A stretch of DNA of 50,027 nt, taken from positions 1-50,027 of the forward strand of contig JAEXNR010000025.1 of NCBI GenBank assembly GCA_023439505.1. Reading direction: 5' to 3'. The DNA is from Bacillota bacterium. GTDB lineage: Bacteria > Bacillota > Clostridia > Lachnospirales > Lachnospiraceae. The first letter of the stretch is position 1; each line of letters begins with the position of its first letter. A program made the translations under genes and the position numbers. Of this stretch, positions 16,681-26,180 are shown piece after piece. Below the pieces are notes generated by a model that did no database searches, was not told the DNA's origin, and saw only the letters and a program-made list of their open reading frames with translations.

Positions 16681-17787
16681 TCATATTGATTGCCTTGAAT
16701 GGGGTGAGAACCGTAACAGAGTGCTTCCACAAATGATGTTTAAGAGAAACAATACGATCATTAATGAAAAATCATGTGTCAGTCTGGAGAGTGCCTGCTC
16801 CAGCGTTATATCCTTTAACGTGGGGGTAAGGTATCTGAGCTGACGTATCTGCTCCTTCATAAACCGGAACCTGTTGCTCCAGAAATCAAAATCAGACCAT
16901 TTTGGCGGTATGAATTTCCCCGAAAGATGAAAGATATTTCCTGTCAGATCATATAGAAGGAATCCAAATCCCAGCATCGTGAAGCCACCGATCAGACCAT
17001 ACAAGGCAAAAACCCATGGTTTCATCGACATCGCCTTCTCTGTGCTGTGCCGTGATAAGGCCAGATAGCGCTTTGCCAGTATGAGGATGCCTGCAAAATA
17101 CAGCATCCAGACCGGAAGGCACAGAATGGTCCTAACCAGATCGGAGTAGAAATATCCGTCTATGAGAACATAATCCTCTGTGAGTCCATAGGTTAAGAGA
17201 AATTCCCTGGTCAGATCCTCTCCTTTCTCTATCCTTTCCCGGTCAAACTCAAACTCCAGGTTTGTAATTCCCTTCCAGTTCTGATCCGCCTGAAGAATAA
17301 CAAGTGGATCCCGGGTTTTTACAATCCCCCTCACCAGATACTCCTTATCTTGATAAGTGATAAGACTTCCTGTGGCATTAATGGTACCAAAAAGCTCATA
17401 CGAAGTTTTGGTATCCAGCACACAGCCGTTCTTGTCGTCCCCGGATACATAATTACCGGAGCTTAACTTCATTGGTGCTACAATCTGCATGTTACCGGAA
17501 ACAATGATAACCGATAGCTTCTGCTTTCTGCGTAGAAGCGGATTGGAGATACTTTCACCTCTGATACAGGTCCATGGCGTGACCTCCAAAAAAGAGGATT
17601 TATCCTCTTTTTCCTTGTTCACGGCCTGATCCAGCCGGGACTTTGTAATCGTATCCGAATGTAATCGTACACTGACAGATTGATACTGGTCTTTGATATC
17701 GGCAGCCTCCCGGAGCTTGTTCAGGGTAAAAGAAACTGTGATCACAATAAGCAGAAGATATAATATGCTACTCTTATTCCATCTCAT
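16681..17787 (-). CDS. FtsX/MacB-like single permease domain, membrane protein
   Basis: 368 residues, not firmly assigned. One membrane segment lies near the start (SSILYLLLIVITVSFTL), then an extracellular domain of about 190 residues, then three more segments (about 215-240, 255-280 and 340-360). The extracellular part includes LSSGNYVSGDDKNGCVLDTK, a LFG segment and DKEYLVRGIVKTRDP. That arrangement matches the MacB_PCD plus four-helix FtsX layout of type VII ABC systems. No ATPase gene is found nearby. Its start overlaps the end of the HlyD-like gene by 14 bases, so the two are coupled, as adaptor and permease are in MacAB-like systems. It is the last gene of the operon. Confidence 0.55.
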   Translation of the reverse strand: MRWNKSSILYLLLIVITVSFTLNKLREAADIKDQYQSVSVRLHSDTITKSRLDQAVNKEKEDKSSFLEVTPWTCIRGESISNPLLRRKQKLSVIIVSGNMQIVAPMKLSSGNYVSGDDKNGCVLDTKTSYELFGTINATGSLITYQDKEYLVRGIVKTRDPLVILQADQNWKGITNLEFEFDRERIEKGEDLTREFLLTYGLTEDYVLIDGYFYSDLVRTILCLPVWMLYFAGILILAKRYLALSRHSTEKAMSMKPWVFALYGLIGGFTMLGFGFLLYDLTGNIFHLSGKFIPPKWSDFDFWSNRFRFMKEQIRQLRYLTPTLKDITLEQALSRLTHDFSLMIVLFLLNIICGSTLLRFSPHSRQSI

Positions 17788-19789
17788 GAATTCTCACCCG
17801 GTCTCCTTCCGAAATATTTTTATTGCTTCCGCAAATGATCTGGTCATTTTCCGAAAACGAGGCCTCGACCGCAGCCTTATGACCATCTTTGGCAAGGATG
17901 GTGATATTCATACGAAATGCCCGTTCCTCCTTTCCAAGAACACTGTCATATTCTTTGACCAGAAGGACAAAGGTACCGGAATTATCCTGTCTGATCGCTT
18001 CCATGGGAATGCAGATAGGATAGTTATCAGAATTCTTGCTCAATTCGAATGCCAGGCTGCTTCCAATGATATATTCTCCCTCCGGTAAAACCGCCGTAAA
18101 ACTCATCATCCCGTCCTGATCCGGTAATTCCATATGTTCAATCTGAGAGATCAGTTTGTTGCTGTTGTTGCCATCAGATATCCTGACTTCATCGCCCTGA
18201 CGAAAATAGTTCAGTTCCTCCTTATCCGCCTTCATAAGAAGTTCGAAGCTGCCCGTGGCAATCATCAGCTTCTCCTGCCCTGACAGTAAAGTTCCGGACT
18301 CCAACTCCAGCTTTGATATGCTTCCCGCAACCGGGGAGAAGATCTTACCCTCTTGCGCAATCAGATCTTCCAGTTGATCAATCCCCTCCCTTTTTTGATC
18401 CAGCTCCATCTGAAGGATTTCCAGATCATACGCGGAAGATTTTCTATCCTTTTGGTTCTTCTTACGTTGCATTTCAATGGTATCCTCCGATGTTTTCAGT
18501 TCCCTTTCGGCATCCTTTCGTGTCTGCTCAGCCTGCTTTAACGCCTCTACTCCCGAATCGTTTCCCTGGTCGATGGCCTGCAATACGGCTGACAGCTCGG
18601 TAGCCGCCTTTCGTGCCTGTGCCCTCTTCCTGTTTCCCTCCTTTAACGTCCGGCTCTCATCTTCCTTCGCCCTGTCCAGTTGCAGTTTTGTCTGCGTAAT
18701 CTTCCTCTCATCTATCTTAATTCCCTGGTAGATGAATTGATAGAGTGTGGTTTTGGACAAATCCAATGGAACAGATTCCTCCGGGTTCTCCTTAATCTCT
18801 CCCAGGGCCGCGTCCAGTTGTTTATCCACTTTGGTGAGTCTGTTTAAGGTATCCTGTGCGTCGGCAATCTCTCTGGAAGCCTTCTTCAGTTCGCTCTCCC
18901 TGTTTAAAATCTGTGTTGCATATTCTTTCCTGGAATATTCATCTCCGGTATATTGATCATTGGGATTAATGGCAAGATCCCATTTCTTCACAATCTCTTT
19001 CTGGTCTTCCATGGCTCTGTCAAGGCGATTCTTAGCATCCTGAACTTCCTCCTGATGCTTCTCATACTTTCCCTGATAATAAAAATCATAGATTTGGACC
19101 CTCGCTTCACTGATTTGTTCTTCTTCCTGATCCGATACCGCAGATTGATACTGTGTTATCACCTGTTCCAGTTGATCCAGAGGCTTACTGCAATCCTCAT
19201 ATGCTTCCTGTGCATCGGCCACCGCCCTGATTGCATTCTGATGTGATGCTTCCGTCTGAGCCTTCACCTCATCGTAAGCCGACAAGGCATCCTGATACTC
19301 CTTCTCTTTCAAAACGCTGACAGATTGTCTCACCTCATTCAGATTACTGAGGGCATCCTGATAACGATCATTGGCCTCCTCCTTCTTTTGAACTGCTTCC
19401 TTTACTTCTTCCCCATCGATGATTTCTGCATCTGCAATCTTTGCTTTCTCATATTGAAGCTCTGATTTTTTCAGATCCTCCTCCATTGATTTTTTCTTTT
19501 CCCTAAGCTGCTTCAAATCATAGATAAGCAGCAAATCCCCTTTTTCCACCTGCTGCCCTTCTTCCACCATAACCTCTTCCATCCGAAGCCCGGATAACAG
19601 CTCAATATATTTCCGTGCATGATCCTTTACGATACCGGTCCCGGAAATCTGAAACTTTAGTTCACCCCGTTTATAATGATCTGTCTGGACTTCAGCAACC
19701 AGAATGGATGCTGCCGCCCTTGATACAATCGTAAATAAAATCATCATTGACAGAAATAATATCATGAATTTCTTAATCTTACCTTCCAT
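17774..19789 (-). CDS. HlyD/MacA-like membrane fusion protein with a very long coiled coil
   Basis: 671 residues, anchored by one membrane segment (about 7-28). The first half of a lipoyl-like hairpin domain, VMVEEGQQVEKGDLLLIYD, lies near residue 75. Its second half, KIFSPVAGSISKLELESGTL, comes only near residue 490. Between them about 400 residues are almost wholly charged heptad-like helix rich in K, E, Q and A, much longer than in typical MacA or YknX. The C-terminal 170 residues form beta-barrel and membrane-proximal domains (EVRISDGNNSNKLISQI). AAAGGAG lies just before the ATG. Such adaptors work with an MacB/FtsX-type permease, which fits the overlapping next gene. The combination with sugar-type importer genes upstream is odd. 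Confidence 0.75.
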   Translation of the reverse strand: MEGKIKKFMILFLSMMILFTIVSRAAASILVAEVQTDHYKRGELKFQISGTGIVKDHARKYIELLSGLRMEEVMVEEGQQVEKGDLLLIYDLKQLREKKKSMEEDLKKSELQYEKAKIADAEIIDGEEVKEAVQKKEEANDRYQDALSNLNEVRQSVSVLKEKEYQDALSAYDEVKAQTEASHQNAIRAVADAQEAYEDCSKPLDQLEQVITQYQSAVSDQEEEQISEARVQIYDFYYQGKYEKHQEEVQDAKNRLDRAMEDQKEIVKKWDLAINPNDQYTGDEYSRKEYATQILNRESELKKASREIADAQDTLNRLTKVDKQLDAALGEIKENPEESVPLDLSKTTLYQFIYQGIKIDERKITQTKLQLDRAKEDESRTLKEGNRKRAQARKAATELSAVLQAIDQGNDSGVEALKQAEQTRKDAERELKTSEDTIEMQRKKNQKDRKSSAYDLEILQMELDQKREGIDQLEDLIAQEGKIFSPVAGSISKLELESGTLLSGQEKLMIATGSFELLMKADKEELNYFRQGDEVRISDGNNSNKLISQIEHMELPDQDGMMSFTAVLPEGEYIIGSSLAFELSKNSDNYPICIPMEAIRQDNSGTFVLLVKEYDSVLGKEERAFRMNITILAKDGHKAAVEASFSENDQIICGSNKNISEGDRVRIHEME

Positions 19790-19802
19790 GTGTGCTCCTT
19801 TC

Positions 19803-20651
19803 TCAATCCTTCAATCCAAAAGCCGCAATTCCCTGCTCCAGATATTTCTGCCCGTATAAAAACAGCAGCAATGCAGGAATCATCATAATGACTGAAGCGA
19901 CAAATGCTACCCCCGCCCGGTCTGCCGTTATATTGGGCAAATAAAGCGGTAACGGCCAGGCCTTCCTGTTACGGGCCAGAAAAGTAAGCGGCTGTTCAAT
20001 TGCATTCCAGTATTCCAGAAAGCTGAGAATCATAATGGAAAGAATTCCTGAAGATCCCAGGGGAATCCCAATTCTTGTGAAGATGTAAAATTCTCCTGCC
20101 CCGTCAATTCTTGCTGCCTCAATGAGTGCTTTTGGTATTTCTTTAAAGAACTTCACCATGATAAAGATGGGTAGGGTAGAAAATATATTCGGCAGAATAA
20201 CAGCCAGGTGGGTATCCATAAGACCCATACGAAATAATACCAGGTAACTGGAGACCATGGTAATCTGAAAGGGTAATACCATCAAAATCATATACAGGAG
20301 AAACAACACCTTTTTCCCTCGGAACGAAAAGCAGGCAAATGCCCAGGCTGCCGGGACAGCAATGCAAAACTGTCCCAACAGAATCGGAATCACCTGAATA
20401 CAGGAGTTCCAAAACATCTGAAAGAAGTTCGGAGAATCCAGCAGCAGCTCCACATAGGGGCGCAATGTAGGATATTGGGGGAAAACAGACCAGTCTGCCA
20501 TACCTTTCACCTGATCAAGTACAGGGCCTACCTTCTGATTCAACTCATCCGCTCCCAGGAAAGATCCGCTGACCAGCATCCATAAAGGCACCCAGGTTAA
20601 CAGAGACATCAGGAAAAGCAGAAATGTTCTTATTATATTCTTTCTCTTCAT
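19803..20651 (-). CDS. Sugar-type ABC permease, MalG family
   Basis: 282 residues, six membrane segments, with the EAA loop IEAARIDGAGEFYIFTRIGI at about 180-200 that docks on the ATPase. GAGGTG lies eight bases before the ATG, which is only five bases past the preceding permease's stop. It pairs with that MalF-type subunit. Carbohydrate importers of Firmicutes commonly borrow a genome-shared MsmK-type ATPase, and none is encoded here. The substrate is unknown. Confidence 0.88.
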   Translation of the reverse strand: MKRKNIIRTFLLFLMSLLTWVPLWMLVSGSFLGADELNQKVGPVLDQVKGMADWSVFPQYPTLRPYVELLLDSPNFFQMFWNSCIQVIPILLGQFCIAVPAAWAFACFSFRGKKVLFLLYMILMVLPFQITMVSSYLVLFRMGLMDTHLAVILPNIFSTLPIFIMVKFFKEIPKALIEAARIDGAGEFYIFTRIGIPLGSSGILSIMILSFLEYWNAIEQPLTFLARNRKAWPLPLYLPNITADRAGVAFVASVIMMIPALLLFLYGQKYLEQGIAAFGLKD

Positions 20652-20656
20652 GCCGG

Positions 20657-21529
20657 CTACACCTCGTCTTGATCCAGCTTCTTAAATAACAATATGATTC
20701 CAATAAATATGGTAACGCACATAACCGCTGCCGCGCTCATTTTCTGTATATCCAGTGAGACAAACCAGTTATTAAACAGGTGCTGGAGCAAATAAATGCT
20801 TTGATGGGGATAATCCCCCGATACCAGATAAGCCTCCCGAAACACCTTAAAGGAATTTACAAAGGATAATATCCCAATTACGAACACTGTAGGCAAAAGC
20901 TGTGGCAGCGTGATATAGCGAAACTTCGCCCATTTCCCTGCTCCGTCCACACTCGCTGCTTCAAATAGCGAGGAAGCGATACCATTCAATCCGGTCAGCC
21001 ACAAGATCATATCATACCCGGTGTTCTTCCACAGATAGCTGAGAATCAAAACCACAAACGCCCAGCCGGAATTCATAAAATTAATTTTCCTCAGTCCAAG
21101 CCCGTTCAGTAATCCGTTGAATAATCCGGCTTCGTGAAATAAAAGTCTCCATAAGAGAACAACACAGGCCACCGGGATTGCCATTGGAAGCAAAAATGAA
21201 GTTTTAAAAAATTGCTCATACTTTCTTTGCCGATACAACAACAAAGAAAGCATGAGAGATATCAGCAGCAATAATGGAATACAAATTATAATAAATCGTA
21301 AGGTATTATGTACCGCCATACGAAATGCTTCATTTCTTAGCACCATGCTGTAATTCTTCAGTCCGACGAATTTCGTATTCATCGCTTCGCAAAAGGAACG
21401 ACGGACGACATCCGCAAAGGGCAATAATACAAAGATCACCACACCAATCAGGCTGGGAAGCAAAAACGGCCAGGCTTTCCCGCCTTCTGATTTTAACCGG
21501 GACTTCCTTTTTTTATGTAAACTTATCAT
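20657..21529 (-). CDS. Sugar-type ABC permease, MalF/UgpA family
   Basis: 290 residues. A basic N-terminus (HKKRKSRLKSEGGK) precedes six membrane segments beginning with AWPFLLPSLIGVVIFVLLPF. The EAA loop is FEAASVDGAGKWAKFRYITL. The gene begins 15 bases after the binding-protein gene and is followed closely by the MalG-type partner, so all three are one unit. The Shine-Dalgarno site before the ATG is weak (AAGGTA). Confidence 0.88.
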   Translation of the reverse strand: MISLHKKRKSRLKSEGGKAWPFLLPSLIGVVIFVLLPFADVVRRSFCEAMNTKFVGLKNYSMVLRNEAFRMAVHNTLRFIIICIPLLLLISLMLSLLLYRQRKYEQFFKTSFLLPMAIPVACVVLLWRLLFHEAGLFNGLLNGLGLRKINFMNSGWAFVVLILSYLWKNTGYDMILWLTGLNGIASSLFEAASVDGAGKWAKFRYITLPQLLPTVFVIGILSFVNSFKVFREAYLVSGDYPHQSIYLLQHLFNNWFVSLDIQKMSAAAVMCVTIFIGIILLFKKLDQDEV

Positions 21530-21544
21530 AGACGCACTACCTTC

Positions 21545-23818
21545 TTATTCTGACATATAGGTCTTTAATTTGATACCGATGGCGGATACGGCCTGGTCAA
21601 GGTCTATTTCACCATCCAGGTAGGGAATTGCTCCGTCAATTAAAATACCGGCTTTGGTCTGATCAATTACGATGGGTCTCGATGCCTTTAGCGTCCTTTC
21701 CTGCAATTCCTTCCGTTCCTCCTTCGTCGGCCAGTACGCGCTGATCATAATGTTATCTCTGCCCCCTATGCCAAGGGAAAAATCACTTTTTTCTTCATCA
21801 AACCACTTTTGCAGGGAGATGCTGTTTACCGGAAACCCATCATAAAGATTGGAATTTTGCACTTCCTGGGAGAATAAGAAGCTAATGAACCTATGTGCAG
21901 TAAGCTTATCCTTACACGCATGATTTAGTCCTACTTCTCCGACAGGCAGAAAGCTATCGTTGACCAGACTATACTTCATACCATAATCACCGGTTAATGC
22001 AAATAGCAGACTGGAATCAAAGACACTTTTGATTTGCATAGTGGCGGTATCATACTGAGGTATGGTAAGTCCGAAGATATCTCCCTGAAACAGCCGGAAA
22101 ACATCATACAATCCATCAGACATATCCTGATCCTCTCCCTGCTCATCGCCCGTTTTTGTAGCCCCCGTGTTCTCTGCCACAACTTTCATGTTCTTAAGAA
22201 AAGTTTTTAATTTATCTTGTGAGTACGTGCCATCCTCAAATATCTCCTCCGAATATAACGTTATATAATCCTGAAGGAGTGTTTTATAACTGCCGGATTT
22301 TGAATAGGGTAAGCTATGGCTGCTTCCGATATAATCTGCAATCTCCTTTACACTGCCGATTGCCTGCAAGGCTTTCTGGTTCCCCACAACAATGGGAATG
22401 GTAAAGCGGATCGGCACGTTATAATATGCTCCGTCGCGTACGATACCTCCTGCAATATTGTTGAGGAATTCTCCTTCTTTCATGGCGGGAACGACAACAT
22501 CCGACAGGTCCTCCAACACCCCTTTTTCAATATAAGAATCAACGGGAAGACCATCCAGGATTAATATATCCGCACCGTTTCCGGCCAGCAGTTCGGAATT
22601 CAGAGCTCTGATATAATCTGCGACATTACCGTCTTCTCCCATAGCAACGATATAATTCACTTTGATATCCGCATTTTTTGCCTGATACAAGGAGATTGCC
22701 TGCCTTATGGTATTGTTTTCTTTCAAGGAATACACTGTTATTTCTTTCGATGGTACTGCAGATACCGTACTGTCAAACTGGTAATGATTTAGTTGAAACT
22801 CACCTTCATTGCTGATATAGACAGCATAATATTCCTCCTGTTCCTCCCCGTAGGTAAACAGTGCATCAAAGGTGAGGGTTGGCATACTCATGGAGTTTAA
22901 TGCACCATCCACCATGGTTTCCCATAAGGTTCCTCCACTTGCAAGTCTATGTATCCCCTTGTTGTCCCCCAGAAGCAAAGTACCATCCTCTTTCACCGCA
23001 TAGGCCAGCTGATAGGCAAGATAATCTTTTCCGAGTTCGAATTCAATATTTTTTTCCATTTTTTTCGTTACGGTATTATAATAGAAGATGCCGCTGTCCT
23101 CATCATCCACTCCTATCACATCATCCCCTGCTGTAGTGAAATTTCGATCGCCATCCATATCGATTTTGTCTAATAGCTCCCCCTCGGCTGAAACAATCAA
23201 TATCGTGTTACCGATATCATAGAGTACTAATGTCCCATTCTGTGTCACTTCTAAGTTCCTGATCAAGGGATAAATATCTGTCCCGCTGGATGTATTTTTC
23301 ATGCTATTCAGACAGGGAATTTCCAGCCGTTTTGCTGTGTTCCCTCCATCCTCTGACTTGATCAGAAAAGATCTGGCTCCGTCATCATAATTTTCGAAGC
23401 TGGCATAATAATTGCCATCCTTTCCCAGGCACAGATCCGCAAAATAATCGTTTTCGTTCTTTACCGTGGCATCATTCAGCCACCCGGGGGTATCTTTCTG
23501 CCAGCTTTGGTCCTCCTGAAGCAGATAACTAAAGTAACCCTCCTTTGATTTTGTAATTAATTCAATCTTTTTATCTGGATTCTGTAAAATCTTCAGAACT
23601 TTCTCATTCTTTCCTAGTACAGGGAATTCTACTTTATGCTCCATATACCGGCCCATGATGGTTTGATTATTATCGCTCGTTTCTTTCGTCTCATTTCCTT
23701 TCGTCCCTTTGTTTGTCTGGTAATTGGCGTCCTTTCCCTTCTCTGTCTTATTGCAGGCTGATAATCCGATGATGATCATCAGAAACAGGAGCAGGATAGT
23801 AGCTATTTTTTTATACAT
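21545..23818 (-). CDS. Propeller-like domain fused to an extracellular solute-binding protein (lipoprotein)
   Basis: 757 residues from the ATG at 23818, with GGAGG nine bases upstream; an ORF start 21 bases earlier is not supported. The lipobox is LSAC (C22), then an N/K/T-rich linker to about 55. Residues about 60-375 show repeated short beta segments of the WD/sensor-propeller kind (LCLGKDGNYYASF, LEVTQNGTLVLYD, AYAVKEDGTLLLGD). From about 380 a family 1 binding protein starts with KEITVYSLKENNTIRQAISL and includes GNGADILILDGLPVDSYIEKG, DGAYYNVPI and FISFLFSQEVQNS near the end. Two sugar-type permease genes follow. The fusion roughly doubles the usual length. The extra domain may bind a polymer, a peptide or a partner protein, for example the HlyD-like adaptor encoded downstream. 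The ligand is unknown. Confidence 0.75.
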   Translation of the reverse strand: MYKKIATILLLFLMIIIGLSACNKTEKGKDANYQTNKGTKGNETKETSDNNQTIMGRYMEHKVEFPVLGKNEKVLKILQNPDKKIELITKSKEGYFSYLLQEDQSWQKDTPGWLNDATVKNENDYFADLCLGKDGNYYASFENYDDGARSFLIKSEDGGNTAKRLEIPCLNSMKNTSSGTDIYPLIRNLEVTQNGTLVLYDIGNTILIVSAEGELLDKIDMDGDRNFTTAGDDVIGVDDEDSGIFYYNTVTKKMEKNIEFELGKDYLAYQLAYAVKEDGTLLLGDNKGIHRLASGGTLWETMVDGALNSMSMPTLTFDALFTYGEEQEEYYAVYISNEGEFQLNHYQFDSTVSAVPSKEITVYSLKENNTIRQAISLYQAKNADIKVNYIVAMGEDGNVADYIRALNSELLAGNGADILILDGLPVDSYIEKGVLEDLSDVVVPAMKEGEFLNNIAGGIVRDGAYYNVPIRFTIPIVVGNQKALQAIGSVKEIADYIGSSHSLPYSKSGSYKTLLQDYITLYSEEIFEDGTYSQDKLKTFLKNMKVVAENTGATKTGDEQGEDQDMSDGLYDVFRLFQGDIFGLTIPQYDTATMQIKSVFDSSLLFALTGDYGMKYSLVNDSFLPVGEVGLNHACKDKLTAHRFISFLFSQEVQNSNLYDGFPVNSISLQKWFDEEKSDFSLGIGGRDNIMISAYWPTKEERKELQERTLKASRPIVIDQTKAGILIDGAIPYLDGEIDLDQAVSAIGIKLKTYMSE

Positions 23819-24067
23819 TACGCATTTCCTCCATTTCACATTAATTGCAATATTTGATACTATCTTAACAGGGAATTCTCTAAAAAATCTTTAAGCGTCC
23901 ATGATTTTACCCTCCCGTGTCTGTCACGGCAAGCCAGTTCAATTGTTCTATATAAATAACATGCCAGAAACCGGAGCAATTGCTGCTACTGTCCCTGACA
24001 TGTTTGTTGTACTCCTGCTTTTCTCATTGATACCATCCATTGAAATCAATGTATTAATTATTTGTTA

Positions 24068-24130
24068 ATGTCATCTGTTTTTCGATGTCATCTATATTTT
24101 CCGATGTCATCTATTTTTCCGATGTCATTC
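24068..24130. repeat. 17-19 base tandem repeat overlapping the 3' end of the histidine kinase gene
   Basis: Three and a half copies of ATGTCATCTATTTTTCCG with unit lengths 17, 19 and 18. The TAG stop of the kinase (24111-24113) lies inside the third copy, so the last residues MTSEK are encoded by the repeat. The rest of the gap, 24131 excluded and 23819-24067, has no gene. The promoter of the propeller/binding-protein operon should lie there but is not clear. Confidence 0.7.
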
Positions 24131-25451
24131 TGCCCGTGATTTCATCTGCATAGCTCTGACCCCTTATGGCGGGAAGGCTGATACAAAACGTTGCTCCTCC
24201 ACCGGGTGTATCCTTCGCCATAATCGTTCCGTGATGAAGTTCGATCAATTCTTTTGCAATACTAAGGCCAAGACCAAAATGATGTTTATCCCTTCTTGAC
24301 TTATCACCTCTGTAGAACCGGTTGAAGATCTCCGCTTTATGGTCCTCCGAAATACCCGGACCATGGTCTATCACCTCTATCATCAGTTCATTTCTTTTCG
24401 CCTTCACTGAGAGTATAATCGTATCTCCCTGGGTGGTATAGCTGACGGCATTGTCGAGAAGTACTGCCAGTATCTGTTTCACACGCAGGATATCTCCCTC
24501 GATCCCCGGAAGTATCTGCTCCTGAAGTTCTAATTTCAACTGTTTCCCCTGCTCCAGACAAAAGGGAAGATAGGTATCATAGGTATCTATGCATAAGGTA
24601 TCCATATCAATTACTTCTTTTTTTATCGCCCAGTTCTTTGCATCTACCGATGCCAGCAGGAGCATATCTTCGATTAAAGCAGATAATCGTCTGCATTCCT
24701 GCTCAATCCCCTGTGAGAAGTGCCTGCTTCTCTCCGGCTCTATCATCAATGCGGAGGCATTGGCTCTGATCACCGCCAGAGGAGACTTTAATTCATGGGA
24801 AGCTGCAGCAATAAAGTCATTCTGTCTTCTCCTGCTCTCTTCTACAGGTTGCAGTGATTTCCCCACAATCCACCAGCTGATGAAAAAGAAGGCACAGATT
24901 CCGATTCCCTCTAACAGAAAAAACAACAAGATTCGCCCGATTGTGTCAGAGAAAGGCTCGGATATATATTGGAGCATCACCACACTACGATAACCGTTCT
25001 TTATAGGAATGATAAAAACCTCTCCCAGATATTTATCGTTGGCATTCCCCTTCAATTGATAAATCTGACTTTGGATTTCAGTCTGGGAGATGGGGCGAAG
25101 GTCCGTGTCAATATGATCCTTTCGTGCCAGATCCTTAACTCTATTTACCAGAATCTCACGACCGGTCGGCATCTTCCAGGCCCCCGAATATAAAAGGGCT
25201 GTTCCATTATCTTCAATATGTATAATACAACGGTTTCGGTTTTCCATCTCAGCCAGCCACAGATTACGGATCGTATGGCTATTCTGTACGTTTTTATTGA
25301 CAGAGAAATATTCATTCTGAAAGGCACTGATCTTACTGTTCAATAATTGCTGCTTCATGATAAGGAATACAAAGATCAGAACTATCGTCAGAATAAGACC
25401 CGTGGAAAGGGTATACAAAAGAATTAATCTTCTTCTGATGGAATTAATCAT
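24111..25451 (-). CDS. Membrane sensor histidine kinase
   Basis: 446 residues. Membrane helices at about 10-32 and 172-195 flank an extracellular sensor of about 140 residues with no recognised family. The HisKA box is AASHELKSPLAVIRA with phospho-acceptor H219. The ATP-binding part has DNAVSYTT (N box), IDHGPGIS (G1) and HFGLGLSIAKEL (G2). The ATG overlaps the regulator gene's end by eight bases, so the pair is coupled. The operon of the propeller/binding-protein fusion begins about 290 bases downstream on the same strand and is the likely target or co-functional partner. Confidence 0.93.
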   Translation of the reverse strand: MINSIRRRLILLYTLSTGLILTIVLIFVFLIMKQQLLNSKISAFQNEYFSVNKNVQNSHTIRNLWLAEMENRNRCIIHIEDNGTALLYSGAWKMPTGREILVNRVKDLARKDHIDTDLRPISQTEIQSQIYQLKGNANDKYLGEVFIIPIKNGYRSVVMLQYISEPFSDTIGRILLFFLLEGIGICAFFFISWWIVGKSLQPVEESRRRQNDFIAAASHELKSPLAVIRANASALMIEPERSRHFSQGIEQECRRLSALIEDMLLLASVDAKNWAIKKEVIDMDTLCIDTYDTYLPFCLEQGKQLKLELQEQILPGIEGDILRVKQILAVLLDNAVSYTTQGDTIILSVKAKRNELMIEVIDHGPGISEDHKAEIFNRFYRGDKSRRDKHHFGLGLSIAKELIELHHGTIMAKDTPGGGATFCISLPAIRGQSYADEITGRMTSEK

Positions 25452-26127
25452 TTTCTTTCTTCTCCAATCTGTAGCCGATACCGTGAACTGTCTTAATCAC
25501 CGCATCCGAACCCAGTGCCCGAAGTCTTCTACGCAGAAAATAAATATAATTATCAATATTGCCATCCTCGACAAAACTGTCCCTTCCCCATACCCGGCTT
25601 AAAATCTGATCTCTGGTAAGGATCTGATCCCTGTTCATCAGGAAATACTCCAGCAATGCACCTTCTCTCTTCGATAGGGTAATGGTTTGGGTCTCTGAAA
25701 TCAGGGTATACGTAGTTCTATGAAAGGATAATGTCCCGAACGTTAAGACATCCTGATCCTCGATTTTTCTCGGTCTTCTAAGCAGTGCCCGAATTCTTGC
25801 CTGCAATTCCTTCACCATAAACGGCTTTACAAGATAATCATCCGCGCCCCCGTCTAATCCGTCAATTCTGTCATTCAGACCATTCATTGCAGTGACCATA
25901 ATCACAGGTGTGGTATTGCCCTGGCTTCGAATTCTCTCCAATATACTCAGACCATCTACTCCCGGAAGCATCCGGTCCAATATAATCACATCATGGGTAA
26001 AGCCTGACAGATAATAAGGAACTTCCATTCCGTCATGGCAGATATCAAGCGCATAACCTTCCTTTTTCAGGTGAACAGCTACGGCTTCACACAGCTCTTT
26101 ATCATCTTCAATCATCAACACTCTCAT
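25444..26127 (-). CDS. OmpR/PhoB-family response regulator
   Basis: 227 residues. The receiver domain, 1-118, has the acidic pair at D8/D9, phosphorylation site D51 in VIILDRMLPG, the T in MVTAM and K in YLVKPF. The winged-helix DNA-binding domain, about 130-222, ends with ILSRVWGRDSFVEDGNIDNY and VHGIGYRLE, as usual. A GAAGGTG site lies four bases before the ATG. It precedes and overlaps its kinase. Confidence 0.95.
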   Translation of the reverse strand: MRVLMIEDDKELCEAVAVHLKKEGYALDICHDGMEVPYYLSGFTHDVIILDRMLPGVDGLSILERIRSQGNTTPVIMVTAMNGLNDRIDGLDGGADDYLVKPFMVKELQARIRALLRRPRKIEDQDVLTFGTLSFHRTTYTLISETQTITLSKREGALLEYFLMNRDQILTRDQILSRVWGRDSFVEDGNIDNYIYFLRRRLRALGSDAVIKTVHGIGYRLEKKEND

Positions 26128-26180
26128 AACACACCTTCTATATTCTCAGGATCTTGCCGGCAGGAAATACCGGCTTCCCT

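Noticed and set aside
19803..21529. Missing MalK-type ATPase as an anomaly of the sugar importers
   Set aside because: Firmicutes sugar importers commonly share one genomic MsmK-type ATPase, so absence here is expected. Only the lack of an ATPase for the FtsX-like protein is notable.
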